Below are positions 18,152-25,900 of a stretch of 64,000 nucleotides of DNA, piece after piece. Made by a program: the position numbers and the translations under genes. The stretch covers positions 372,001 to 436,000 of the forward strand of contig NZNT01000015.1 of assembly GCA_002695005.1 (NCBI GenBank). Reading direction: 5' to 3'. This DNA comes from Maritimibacter sp. GTDB lineage: Bacteria; Pseudomonadota; Alphaproteobacteria; Rhodobacterales; Rhodobacteraceae. The notes under the pieces are model-generated. The model saw nothing but the letters and a program-made list of their open reading frames with translations, ran no database searches and was not told the DNA's origin. Numbering within the stretch: position 1 is the stretch's first letter; every line of letters begins with the position of its first letter.

Positions 18152-19180
18152 ATGACCCACAAAATCGCCATTCTCGGCGCGTCCGGCTATACCGGGGCGG
18201 AGCTTGTCCGGCTCATCGCCACCCATCCGTCGATGGAGGTGGTGGCGTTGTCGGCGGACCGAAAGGCCGGGATGGAGATGGCAGAGGTTTATCCGCATCT
18301 GCGCCACCTTGACCTGCCCAAGCTGGTGACGAAGGAGGAGATCGACTTCTCGGCGGTCGACCTGTGTTTCGCGGCCCTTCCGCATGGTCTGTCACAAGCG
18401 CTGGTGCGCGATCTGCCGGAGCATGTGAAGGTCGTGGACCTCGGCGCGGATTTCCGGCTGCGCGATCCGGACGACTATAGCAAGTGGTATGGCAACGAGC
18501 ATGTGGCGAAAGAGCTTCAGCCCGCCGCCGTCTACGGTCTGACCGAGTTCTATCGCGACCAGATCCGCGGCGCGCGGCTGGTGGCCGGGACGGGCTGCAA
18601 CGCCGCGACCGTGCAGTTCGCGCTCAGGCCCCTGATAGAGGAGGGGCTGATCGACCTCGACCGGATCATCTGCGACCTCAAGAACGGGGTGTCCGGGGCT
18701 GGCCGGTCGCTCAAGGAAAACATGCTGTTCGCGGAGCGGTCCACCGACGTGACGGGCTATGCCCAGGGCGGCAAGCATCGCCATCTTGGCGAGTTCGATC
18801 AGGAATTCAGTGCTATCGCAGGGCGCAAGGTCGAGATCATGTTCACCCCGCATCTGGTGCCGGTGAACCGCGGTATCCTTGCCGACTGTTATGTCGAGGG
18901 CGACCCCAAGGCGATCCACAATGCGCTCGTCGCGCGTTACGAGGCCGAGCCGTTCATCGAGGTGCTGCCGTTCGGGCAGGCGCCGGGGATGGGGCACGTC
19001 ATGGGCTCGAATTTCTGCCACATCGGCGTGATCGGCGACCGTGTACCCGGCCGGGCGCTGGTCGTGGCGACGCTGGACAACCTGTGCAAGGGGTCGAGCG
19101 GGCAGGCGATGCAGAACGCGAACCTGATGCTGGGCGAGGACGAGACGACCGGACTTATGCTCGCCCCGGTGTTCCCTTGA
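18152..19180 (+). CDS. argC: N-acetyl-gamma-glutamyl-phosphate reductase
   Basis: 342 residues from the ATG at 18152 ([20 protein letters not shown]), third step of arginine synthesis with NADPH. The catalytic Cys is in [11 protein letters not shown], and [10 protein letters not shown] and [10 protein letters not shown] are family motifs; the HLVPVNRGI loop and GSNFCHIG are present. The stop codon lies within the FNR box of ccmE. Confidence 0.94.
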   Translation: MTHKIAILGASGYTGAELVRLIATHPSMEVVALSADRKAGMEMAEVYPHLRHLDLPKLVTKEEIDFSAVDLCFAALPHGLSQALVRDLPEHVKVVDLGADFRLRDPDDYSKWYGNEHVAKELQPAAVYGLTEFYRDQIRGARLVAGTGCNAATVQFALRPLIEEGLIDLDRIICDLKNGVSGAGRSLKENMLFAERSTDVTGYAQGGKHRHLGEFDQEFSAIAGRKVEIMFTPHLVPVNRGILADCYVEGDPKAIHNALVARYEAEPFIEVLPFGQAPGMGHVMGSNFCHIGVIGDRVPGRALVVATLDNLCKGSSGQAMQNANLMLGEDETTGLMLAPVFP

Positions 19181-19217
19181 TCGTGATCAAGGCTTTCGCG
19201 CGGATTGAGGCTATAAG
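19177..19217 (+). promoter_or_regulatory. FNR/FixK box and -10 element upstream of ccmE
   Basis: TTGATCGTGATCAA at 19177-19190 is a perfect FNR-type site (TTGAT-N4-ATCAA) within an 18-bp palindrome. A TATAAG hexamer follows at 19212-19217. With a start of transcription near 19224, the box would be centred near -41, the class II activator position. It overlaps the argC stop codon. Confidence 0.7.
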
Positions 19218-19244
19218 AAAGCGCTCGGCAATGGAGGACAGGGC

Positions 19245-19697
19245 ATGGCGGGGATGAAGGGTCTCAAGAAAAAGCGGCGGGTGCAGATCATCTTCGTCAC
19301 CATCGGCGCGCTCGTGCTGGCGACGGGGCTGATCGGCTTCGCTTTTCGCGACGGGATCAACTATTTCCGTTCGCCCACCCAGGTGGCCGAGGAGCCGCCG
19401 GCGCCGAACGAGGTGTTCCGGATCGGCGGGCTTGTCGCCGAAGGCTCTCTCGTGCGCGGGATGAGCGAGACGGTCACGTTCTCGGTCACAGACGGGGCCA
19501 ATACGATTCCGGTCGAATACAAGGGCGTCCTGCCGGATCTGTTTGGCGAGAATCAGGGGATGGTCGGCACAGGATCCTATGTGAACGGAACCTTTCAGGC
19601 CTCTGAAATCCTTGCGAAACATGACGAGGATTACATGCCGAAAGAGGTCCTCGATACGCTCAAGGAGCAGGGCGTCTACGTCGACCCGAACTCCTGA
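19245..19697 (+). CDS. ccmE: Cytochrome c maturation protein CcmE (heme chaperone)
   Basis: 150 residues with an N-terminal membrane anchor after a KKKRR stretch (about residues 12-32) and a periplasmic OB-like domain. The heme-binding His is in LAKHDEDYMPKEV near residue 125. VLPDLFGENQGMVGTG is a family motif. CcmE holds heme covalently and passes it to the CcmF/CcmH lyase. A GGAGG ribosome site is present. ccmF and ccmH lie 3.7 kb downstream, separated by a lysis-gene block. Confidence 0.95.
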   Translation: MAGMKGLKKKRRVQIIFVTIGALVLATGLIGFAFRDGINYFRSPTQVAEEPPAPNEVFRIGGLVAEGSLVRGMSETVTFSVTDGANTIPVEYKGVLPDLFGENQGMVGTGSYVNGTFQASEILAKHDEDYMPKEVLDTLKEQGVYVDPNS

Positions 19698-19763
19698 TTT
19701 CGCCTGCATTAACCAATTGAGAGGAGCCTTTGTCCCGCAATCCTAGTGCGGAGGCCAAGGCAG

Positions 19764-20375
19764 ATGCGAAGCGTTCGAGAGATCGCGACAGCGATCGTCG
19801 CCCGTGAAGGCGGCTATGTGAACGACCCCGACGATCCGGGCGGCGCGACCAAGCATGGCGTGACCATTGGAACGATGCGGCGGCTGGGTATGGACCTCGA
19901 CGGAGACGGGCAGGTGACGCCTGCGGACGTCAAGCGGTTGAGCCGCGGGCAGGCGACCGACATTTTCATCCGGCATTACTTCGAGGCACCGGGCATCGCG
20001 TCGCTGCCGGATGTGCTCCAGCCTTCTGTGTTCGACATGTATGTCAACGCGGGCGCGAACGCGGTGCGCATCCTGCAACGGCTTCTCACGCGTATGGGCT
20101 TTCCCTGCGCCGTGGACGGGGCCATCGGGCCGCAGACGGCCGGGGCCGCGCAGGCGGCGGCGGCGAAGGCTCCGGATCATATCGCGGACGCCTATGGCAT
20201 CGAACGGCGCAACTACTACTACCGGCTGGCCGACCGGCGACCGGCGTCGCGCAAATACGCGCGGCGGCGCGACGGCGGCAAGGGCGGCTGGATCGTGCGG
20301 GCTGAAGAGTTCATCTCTCCCAAATACCACCTGACGGAGGCCGCGCATCGCGCGCGGGTGGCATCATGGGGCTGA
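19764..20375 (+). CDS. Glycoside hydrolase 108 endolysin (N-acetylmuramidase), GTA-type
   Basis: 203 residues from the ATG at 19764, 17 nt after GGAGG and 4 nt after AAGG. The GH108 catalytic motif is visible near the N-terminus: VAREGGYVNDPDDPGGATKHG, whose Glu is the presumed acid. A peptidoglycan-binding-like C-terminal half follows (FPCAVDGAIGPQTA). There is no signal peptide, so a holin is needed for export. It overlaps the holin gene by 10 bp. The endolysin-holin pair resembles rcc00555/rcc00556, the GTA release genes of Rhodobacter capsulatus. A CtrA-like half site TTAACCA lies about 52 nt upstream. Confidence 0.88.
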   Translation: MRSVREIATAIVAREGGYVNDPDDPGGATKHGVTIGTMRRLGMDLDGDGQVTPADVKRLSRGQATDIFIRHYFEAPGIASLPDVLQPSVFDMYVNAGANAVRILQRLLTRMGFPCAVDGAIGPQTAGAAQAAAAKAPDHIADAYGIERRNYYYRLADRRPASRKYARRRDGGKGGWIVRAEEFISPKYHLTEAAHRARVASWG

Positions 20376-20896
20376 TCGACGGTGCCATGAACCTCGTCTT
20401 CGGCAGCGGGCGGAACGTGGTCCGCGAGACGGCGGGCGTGTTCTGGGAGAACGCCGAGGCGCAGGCGGTGCGCGAGGCGGCCCGCCATTCGGCCGCGCTC
20501 GACCAGTTCGCGCACGAGTTCGCCCTGCCCGGTAAAGGCTGGTTCGACCGCTTCATCGACGGAATCAACCGCGTGCCCCGGCCCGCGCTGGCACTGGGCA
20601 CGATCGGGCTTTTCGTCTCGGCGATGGTGGACCCTGTGTGGTTCGCGGCCCGGATGAACGGGATCGCGCTGGTGCCGGAGCCGCTGTGGTGGCTGATGGG
20701 GGCCATCGTGAGTTTTTACTTCGGGGCGCGTCATCAGGTGAAGGCGCAGGAGTTCCGGCGGTCCGTCGCGGCCACGATCGCCTCGACGGAAAGCGTGGTC
20801 CATAACCTCGGCGTTCTCGACAGCCTGGAAGCGGGGTCGCGGGCGCAGGGTGATCCGAACCCGGCGCTCGAGGATTGGAGCCGGGATGGGAAGTGA
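20366..20896 (+). CDS. Holin of the GTA three-transmembrane family
   Basis: 176 residues. An amphipathic N-terminal region with many Ala/Glu (about 1-50) precedes the hydrophobic segments RPALALGTIGLFVSAMVD and EPLWWLMGAIVSFYFGARHQ (about 70-125). A short charged tail follows. This matches the GTA_holin_3TM family, which perforates the inner membrane to let the endolysin out. It overlaps the endolysin by 10 bp and the next small ORF by 11 bp, forming a compact operon. Confidence 0.82.
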   Translation: MGLIDGAMNLVFGSGRNVVRETAGVFWENAEAQAVREAARHSAALDQFAHEFALPGKGWFDRFIDGINRVPRPALALGTIGLFVSAMVDPVWFAARMNGIALVPEPLWWLMGAIVSFYFGARHQVKAQEFRRSVAATIASTESVVHNLGVLDSLEAGSRAQGDPNPALEDWSRDGK

Positions 20897-21077
20897 CGTT
20901 CTCATCAAGATCCTGACGGATCACGGACCCTGGGTGCTGCTCGTCTTCTACCTGCTGTGGCGCGATCTTCAGAAGGATCAGGCCACGCGCGCGGTGCTCG
21001 ACTAGAACTCCGCGATCCTGATCGAAATCACGACGATCATCCGGGAACGGCTTCCGAGCCGGGGCAGGGAGCTGTGA
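20886..21077 (+). pseudogene. Small holin-like protein gene interrupted by an in-frame amber codon
   Basis: The ATG at 20886 overlaps the holin end. Codons 1-39 encode a short N-terminus, a hydrophobic segment (GPWVLLVFYLLW) and a charged helix. TAG follows at 21003-21005. The same frame then continues for 23 sensible codons (NSAILIEITTIIRER and a basic tail) to TGA at 21075, which overlaps the next gene's GTG. The layout of one membrane segment plus a charged coiled helix resembles BhlA/UviB holin-like proteins. It may be a real nonsense mutation, a sequencing error, or a truncated 39-residue product. Confidence 0.55.
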
Positions 21078-21253
21078 CGGGCCGGGTGCGCGATCTCTGG
21101 AGGGGCCTGCGCGACACGCTCGCAGGCCGCGGACTCATCCGTGCGCTGGAACGGCATCGGCGCGCGGCGGGGGAACTGGACCATGCCGTGCGAGAGGTCC
21201 TGGGACATGAAACAGGCGATTATCCTCATCCTTCTCACCGTCCTCGCGCTTGA
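21074..21253 (+). CDS. Small hypothetical protein of the lysis cassette, 59 residues
   Basis: GTG start at 21074, overlapping the TGA of the preceding small gene (GTGA) after a GGGAG ribosome site. The product is a charged, probably helical protein (RDLWRGLRDTLAGRGLIRAL, then ERHRRAAGELDHAVREVL), without membrane segments. It overlaps the next gene by 47 bp in another frame, which weakens the part after residue 45. No family was recognised. Confidence 0.45.
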   Translation: MTGRVRDLWRGLRDTLAGRGLIRALERHRRAAGELDHAVREVLGHETGDYPHPSHRPRA

Positions 21254-21629
21254 GGCAGGCTTCCTGCTTCTGGGCTTCGATCCGGTGGCCGAGATCGTCT
21301 ATGGCGTCATCGCGTTGATGGCGGCGATGATCGCGGCAACCTTCCTGTGGCTTTGGCTGGAACGCACGACGCCGCTGGCTATCGGCATGGTGGTGAGCTG
21401 GTTCGGGCTCGCGTGTCTTGCGGCGTGGTGGTGGCTTTACAACCTGCTGGGCGCGCCGGTTTGGGCACAGACGCATCCCGCGATCTTCAGCGTGCTTGCG
21501 CTGCCCATCGTCGGGTCGATCCTGCATTTTGCGGTTATTCAAAGAAGCTTCGGATTCCACGGAATGCACTTCCTGTGGCCGATCTTCGCGGCGATCCTGG
21601 TGTCGGTCGCCGTCTACGTCACGGTGTGA
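21207..21629 (+). CDS. Four-helix integral membrane protein of the lysis block
   Basis: 140 residues from the ATG at 21207, after GAGAGGTCCTGGGAC. Four hydrophobic segments are visible (about residues 4-22, 28-50, 57-82 and 90-138), with short loops and almost no soluble domain. No family was recognised. It is the last gene of the block that begins with the endolysin; a perfect hairpin follows its stop codon. It may act in membrane disruption or simply be a passenger. Confidence 0.7.
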   Translation: MKQAIILILLTVLALEAGFLLLGFDPVAEIVYGVIALMAAMIAATFLWLWLERTTPLAIGMVVSWFGLACLAAWWWLYNLLGAPVWAQTHPAIFSVLALPIVGSILHFAVIQRSFGFHGMHFLWPIFAAILVSVAVYVTV

Positions 21630-21636
21630 CGGATGC

Positions 21637-21660
21637 GGGTGAGGCCTTCTGGCCTCACCC
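21637..21660. terminator. Perfect 10-bp hairpin between convergent genes
   Basis: GGGTGAGGCC-TTCT-GGCCTCACCC lies 8 nt past the membrane-protein stop and 7 nt before the outer-membrane pseudogene. There is no T tract on either strand, so termination is likely but not certain. Confidence 0.55.
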
Positions 21661-21666
21661 GGAAAC

Positions 21667-22182
21667 TCAGAACTTGTAGCCGACGCCGACCTTGAAGTCG
21701 GTCCGGTTGCGGTTCATGCCCGCGCCCATGACGCGCAGGACTTCGCCGCGCACCATGTAGTTGCCACCGAAAATGGCTTCACCGCCTACGCCGAAGTCAT
21801 AGACGAAGCCGGCGCCACCGGACATGAAGCCCGTGCCGCCCTTGCCTTAGAGCATGAAGTTGTCGCTCATCGCGTAACCGGCGCGCGCGTTCAGCAGGCC
21901 CGTGACGGCCATGCCGGTCGGCGTGACGACGCTCGTGGCCCAGTCGTACTGCACCTCGGCTTCAGCGCCGAGGATAAAGCCGTTGCCGACCCCGTAGTTG
22001 TAGCCCGCCCAGACACCGACCGCGCCGTCGAGGCCGGTCCCGGCCGGCTTGGCGAAGTCGTTCTGGATGAAAGCGCCAGCGTAAAATCCTTCAAAGCCCT
22101 GTGCCGCAGCCGGGGTGGCAAACGCTACCGCCGTCACCGCGAGCGCGGCCGCCGTCGAAACATTCCAAATGGTACTGCCCAT
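21667..22182 (-). pseudogene. Outer-membrane beta-barrel protein gene with an in-frame ochre codon
   Basis: The start at 22182 gives a signal peptide ending ATPAAAQ, then FEGFYAGAF and repeated Gly/Tyr-rich beta strands. After NFML comes TAA (21847-21849). The frame then runs on as GKGGTGFMSGGAGFVYDFG and ends VGVGYKF, with the terminal Phe of outer-membrane barrels. In the neighbour at 22663 the equivalent segment is VMLYGKVG, so TAC (Tyr) has become TAA. The full product would be about 171 residues. Truncation removes the last strands, so it is probably non-functional unless it is a base-call error. Confidence 0.75.
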
Positions 22183-22662
22183 TTCGATCTCCTTAATCCG
22201 TGCTGTTCTGCACGCTCATATGTTTTTCGACACTATGCAGTCACAGCAGCGGACACGCAAAGAAAATGCGTTAATAAAATGGCGGTTCTCTGTCTCAGGG
22301 TTGTTTATTGGTTACAATTTCATCGCGAGACCGGCCCAAAAGTGGCCTTCGACGCCAAACTCGACGTCATTCTGCGGATTTTCTTCCAAGTCGGTCTGAG
22401 GAAGCCGCTCTGGGCTGCGGCTGGGAGTGTGTCCCAATGGTCGGGGATTCGACAACCCACGGGTGCGGGCCGCGACCGAGGGACGCTCTTTCGTTGAAAA
22501 CAGCCCTTCTGGCACGACAGGCGTGTTCAAATCCTGACTCAAGCCAGCGTGCGGAGTGGCTGAGACCATGAGGGCGACAAGGATACAGGAAAGTCTGTTC
22601 ATGGCGCGAGAATGCCATGAAAGCCGCGGCGGAGCCAGCCCGCCGCGGCGATACGTCCGTGA
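22183..22662. other. 480-bp region between outer-membrane protein genes, AT-richer than the rest
   Basis: Apart from the possible secreted protein at 22312-22602, the stretch 22183-22311 is AT-rich for this genome (for example AAAATGCGTTAATAAAATGG around 22263). It is likely the promoter region of the outer-membrane pseudogene. No operator or RNA structure is recognised. Confidence 0.5.
22312..22602 (-). CDS. Possible small secreted protein, 96 residues
   Basis: The ORF begins MNRLSCILVALMVSATPHAG, a credible signal peptide with cleavage near GLSQ-D. A Pro/Arg-rich, mostly polar region follows, ending GHFWAGLAMKL. The codon use is less GC-biased than its neighbours. No Shine-Dalgarno site is visible and no family was recognised. 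It lies between two outer-membrane protein genes on the same strand, so it may be a decayed or recently acquired gene. Confidence 0.4.
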   Translation of the reverse strand: MNRLSCILVALMVSATPHAGLSQDLNTPVVPEGLFSTKERPSVAARTRGLSNPRPLGHTPSRSPERLPQTDLEENPQNDVEFGVEGHFWAGLAMKL

Positions 22663-23130
22663 TCAGAACGTGTAGGCGAGACCGGCCTTGGCGACATAGT
22701 TCGCCGGGCCGCCCGCGAAGGATTGGTAGCGGTCCATGCCGAGGCGGAGCGAGGCCCCGTTGCCCATGGCATATTCTGCGCCGGCGCCCAAGGTGTAGAG
22801 CGTCGTGCCGGTGGAATCGGCACCCGCGCCGACCTTACCGTAGAGCATGACCGGCGAGCCGAAGTCATAGCCCAGCCGCAGGTTACCGGTGTAGATGTTC
22901 GGATTGCCCATTGGGAAATAGGCATCCGCCTCGACACCGACGTAGCCGCCGGGGGAGAACTCGTACATGTAGCCCGCCTGCGCGCCGAAGCCGTAGGTGT
23001 TGGGACCGGAGAAGAAATCGCCGGAGCCGTAGGCGCCGAGGTAGAAGCCGTCGAAATCCTGCGCGCTCGCCGCCGTGGCGCCGAGGGCCAGGCCAAGCCC
23101 GAGGGCCGTTGTCTTGATGTAGCGGTTCAT
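22663..23130 (-). CDS. Outer-membrane beta-barrel protein
   Basis: 155 residues from the ATG at 23130, with a perfect AGGAGG site 5 nt before it; an upstream in-frame ATG would remove the signal peptide from the N-terminus. The signal peptide ends ATAASAQ, then DFDGFYLGAYGSGDF. Gly/Tyr-rich strands follow (GFGAQAGYMYEF, YVGVEADAYF, VMLYGKVGAGAD) and the chain ends YVAKAGLAYTF with the terminal Phe. It is an 8-stranded barrel by length. It is related to the broken gene at 21667. Function is unknown. Confidence 0.8.
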   Translation of the reverse strand: MNRYIKTTALGLGLALGATAASAQDFDGFYLGAYGSGDFFSGPNTYGFGAQAGYMYEFSPGGYVGVEADAYFPMGNPNIYTGNLRLGYDFGSPVMLYGKVGAGADSTGTTLYTLGAGAEYAMGNGASLRLGMDRYQSFAGGPANYVAKAGLAYTF

Positions 23131-23367
23131 GTGACCTCCTAAGTCGTTGTCATTGGGCGGGTGCTCGGTCCCGCGTGTGGTCAACTGTCCCGACCGTTGT
23201 GCTAGCTCAATTCACGCAGCCACGCCGTGTTCCAACGCAGCAGTCACGACATTGGCAGCGTGTTGCCGGCTTGCGACGGGGCATGGGCGGGAGACCGCCG
23301 GTGACAAAAGCGCGACATGGGCGCACAGGCGATTGGCGCAGCGTGCGAAAAGGTCTAGAACCGGCGC

Positions 23368-25347
23368 ATGATTGCAGAGCTTGGACATGTGGCACTGGTG
23401 CTCGCCTTCGGCGTGGCGATCGTGCAGATGGTGGTGCCTTTCGTGGGCGCTCAAAAGGGGTGGTCGGGCTGGATGGCGATGGCCGTCCCGGCGGCCTCGC
23501 TCCAGTTTCTCCTGATCGCGGCGGCCTTCGCCGCGCTCACCTATTCCTTCGTCACGTCGGATTTCTCGGTCCGGCTGGTCACGCTCAACTCCCACAGCGC
23601 GAAACCGATGCTTTACAAGGTGTCGGGCGTCTGGGGGAACCACGAGGGGTCCATGCTCCTGTGGGTGCTGATCGTGGCGCTGTTCGGCGCGATGGCGAGC
23701 TGGTTCGGGAGCGGCCTTCCGCCCCGGCTCAAGGCGCTGGCGCTGTCGGTGCAGGCCGCCATCGGCGTGGCTTTCCTCGCCTTCATCCTGTTCACCTCCA
23801 ACCCGTTCCTGCGCCTCGCGCAGCCGCCCTTCGATGGACAGGCCCTCAACCCGCTGTTGCAGGACCCCGGGCTCGCCTTCCACCCGCCGTTCCTTTACCT
23901 GGGCTACGTCGGGCTCTCGATGGCGTTCTCCTTCGCCGTCGCAGCCCTGATCGAAGGCCGGGTCGACGCGGCCTGGGCGCGCTGGGTGCGGCCCTGGACG
24001 CTCGCGGCCTGGATCTTCCTCACCATCGGCATCGCGCTCGGCTCCTGGTGGGCCTATTACGAGCTTGGCTGGGGCGGTTTCTGGTTCTGGGACCCGGTCG
24101 AGAACGCCTCGTTCATGCCGTGGCTCTTCGCCGCCGCGTTGCTCCATTCGGCCATTGTCGTGGAGAAACGCGAGGCGTTGAAAAGCTGGACGATCCTGCT
24201 TGCCATTCTGGCTTTCGGGTTCTCGCTGATCGGCACGTTCCTCGTGCGCTCGGGCGTCATCACTTCGGTCCATGCCTTCGCGAACGATCCGGAGCGGGGT
24301 GTCTTCATCCTGATGATCCTCGGCGTCTTCACGGGCGGTGCACTCACGCTCTATGCCTTCCGCGCTTCGACGATGGAGGCGAAGGGCGTCTTCGGCATGG
24401 TGAGCCGGGAATCGGCGCTGGTGTTCAACAATATCCTGCTCGCCGTGTCGTCCATCGTCGTCTTCATCGGGACGATCTGGCCGCTGGTGGCCGAGATGTT
24501 CTTCGACCGCAAGCTCTCGGTCGGGGCGCCGTTCTTCGAGGCCGCCTTCACTCCGTTTATGGTGGTTCTGGCCATCGCGCTGCCGTTCGGCGCGTTGATG
24601 CCGTGGAAACGGGCCAAAATCGGGCGGCTGATGCGCCCGCTGGTGCCTGCGCTCGTGCTGGCCGTGCTCGTGGCACTGCTTGCCTGGACGATGCAGACGG
24701 AGCGAACGATCCTTGGACCGGTGGGTTTCCTCCTCGGTGCATGGCTCGTGGGTGGCGCGGCAACGGACCTGTGGAGCCGGCTGGGCCGTGGGCCCATCGG
24801 CGGGCGCCTTGGCCGGATGGTCCGCCTGCCGCGCGCAGACTGGGGCCGGGTGACGGCCCATGCCGGGCTGGGCGTGGTGTTCATGGGTATCTCCGGGCTG
24901 ATGGCCTGGCAGATCGAGGATATCCGCGTCGCGCAAAGCGCGGCCCCTTTCGAGGTCGCCGACCTGACCGTCACCATGAACGAGGTGCGCCAGGAGCAGG
25001 GGCCCAACTACCTGACTACCGTGGCCGATATCACGGTGCGCGGCGAGGACGGCAACGTGATCGCGTTGCTCCAGCCTGAAAAGCGGGTCTATCCGGTGCA
25101 GGCGATGCCAACGACGGAAGCCGCCATTCACAACGGGTTCTGGCGCGACATCTACGTCGTGATCGGGGACAAGCAGGATGGCGGCGGTTATGCCGTGCGG
25201 ACCTTCATCAAGCCCTTCGCGAACTGGATCTGGGCGGGCTCGCTCATCATGGCGCTCGGCGGGCTTCTGAGTCTTTCGGACCGGCGCTACCGGGTCGCGG
25301 CCGGTGCGACACGCCGGACTGCTGTGCGTGGAGTGCCCGCGGAATGA
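23368..25347 (+). CDS. ccmF: Cytochrome c maturation protein CcmF (heme lyase subunit)
   Basis: 659 residues with about 15 hydrophobic segments. The tryptophan-rich heme-handling motif WGGFWFWDPVENASFMPWL lies near residue 235, and NSHSAKPMLYKVSGVWGNHEGSMLLW precedes it. CcmF takes heme from CcmE and, with CcmH, attaches it to apocytochrome c in the periplasm. No Shine-Dalgarno site is obvious before the ATG. The 3' end overlaps ccmH by 4 bp. Confidence 0.96.
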   Translation: MIAELGHVALVLAFGVAIVQMVVPFVGAQKGWSGWMAMAVPAASLQFLLIAAAFAALTYSFVTSDFSVRLVTLNSHSAKPMLYKVSGVWGNHEGSMLLWVLIVALFGAMASWFGSGLPPRLKALALSVQAAIGVAFLAFILFTSNPFLRLAQPPFDGQALNPLLQDPGLAFHPPFLYLGYVGLSMAFSFAVAALIEGRVDAAWARWVRPWTLAAWIFLTIGIALGSWWAYYELGWGGFWFWDPVENASFMPWLFAAALLHSAIVVEKREALKSWTILLAILAFGFSLIGTFLVRSGVITSVHAFANDPERGVFILMILGVFTGGALTLYAFRASTMEAKGVFGMVSRESALVFNNILLAVSSIVVFIGTIWPLVAEMFFDRKLSVGAPFFEAAFTPFMVVLAIALPFGALMPWKRAKIGRLMRPLVPALVLAVLVALLAWTMQTERTILGPVGFLLGAWLVGGAATDLWSRLGRGPIGGRLGRMVRLPRADWGRVTAHAGLGVVFMGISGLMAWQIEDIRVAQSAAPFEVADLTVTMNEVRQEQGPNYLTTVADITVRGEDGNVIALLQPEKRVYPVQAMPTTEAAIHNGFWRDIYVVIGDKQDGGGYAVRTFIKPFANWIWAGSLIMALGGLLSLSDRRYRVAAGATRRTAVRGVPAE

Positions 25348-25799
25348 AACGGCTCATCCTCGCCCTGATGATCCTGGCCGCCAGCCCGGCCCTTGCCGTG
25401 AACCCGGACGAGGTGCTGGATAATCCGGCGCTGGAAGCCCGCGCGCGCGATATCTCGGCCGGGCTGCGCTGCGTGGTCTGCCAGGGTGAGAACATCGACG
25501 AATCCAACGCGGACATTGCCCGCGACCTCCGGCTTCTCGTGCGCGAGCGACTGGTCGCGGGCGACACGAACGAAGAGGTGGTGGACTTCATTGTGGAGCG
25601 TTATGGCGAATACGTCCTGATGAAACCGACCACGGGCGGGGCCAACATCCTGCTCTGGGGTGCGGGCCCTGCGCTGTTCATCCTCGCGGCCCTAGGCGCG
25701 ATGGTCTACCTGCGCCGCCGGTCGACATCCACGGGGCCGGGGTCCGATGGCCTGTCGAAGGACGAGCAGGCGCGGCTGGACGAACTCCTCGGAAAGTGA
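25344..25799 (+). CDS. ccmH: Cytochrome c maturation protein CcmH (thiol-redox subunit)
   Basis: 151 residues. The signal peptide ends ASPALA, and the redox motif is LRCVVCQGENIDES near residue 50. A C-terminal membrane segment follows (about 103-125, LLWGAGPALFILAALGAMVYL) and then a basic tail. It reduces apocytochrome CxxCH thiols and works with CcmF. The ATG overlaps the ccmF stop (ATGA). This is the short CcmH/CycL form without the TPR part (CcmI). Confidence 0.95.
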   Translation: MKRLILALMILAASPALAVNPDEVLDNPALEARARDISAGLRCVVCQGENIDESNADIARDLRLLVRERLVAGDTNEEVVDFIVERYGEYVLMKPTTGGANILLWGAGPALFILAALGAMVYLRRRSTSTGPGSDGLSKDEQARLDELLGK

Positions 25800-25900
25800 A
25801 GCGTCACGCGGATAGCGGACAGATTTCGCCCGGCTGACGGGGCGTTGCGCTTTCCATCCGCGAGCGACCGGCTAGTCTCCCCGCAAACGAGGAGGCGCGG

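Noticed and set aside
19764-21629. Remnant prophage
   Set aside because: No integrase, terminase, capsid, tail, attachment site or flanking tRNA; the lysis genes match the GTA release type.
23212-25131. 639-codon minus-strand ORF opposite ccmF
   Set aside because: Antisense to ccmF, which has all family motifs; no ribosome site or domain on the minus strand.
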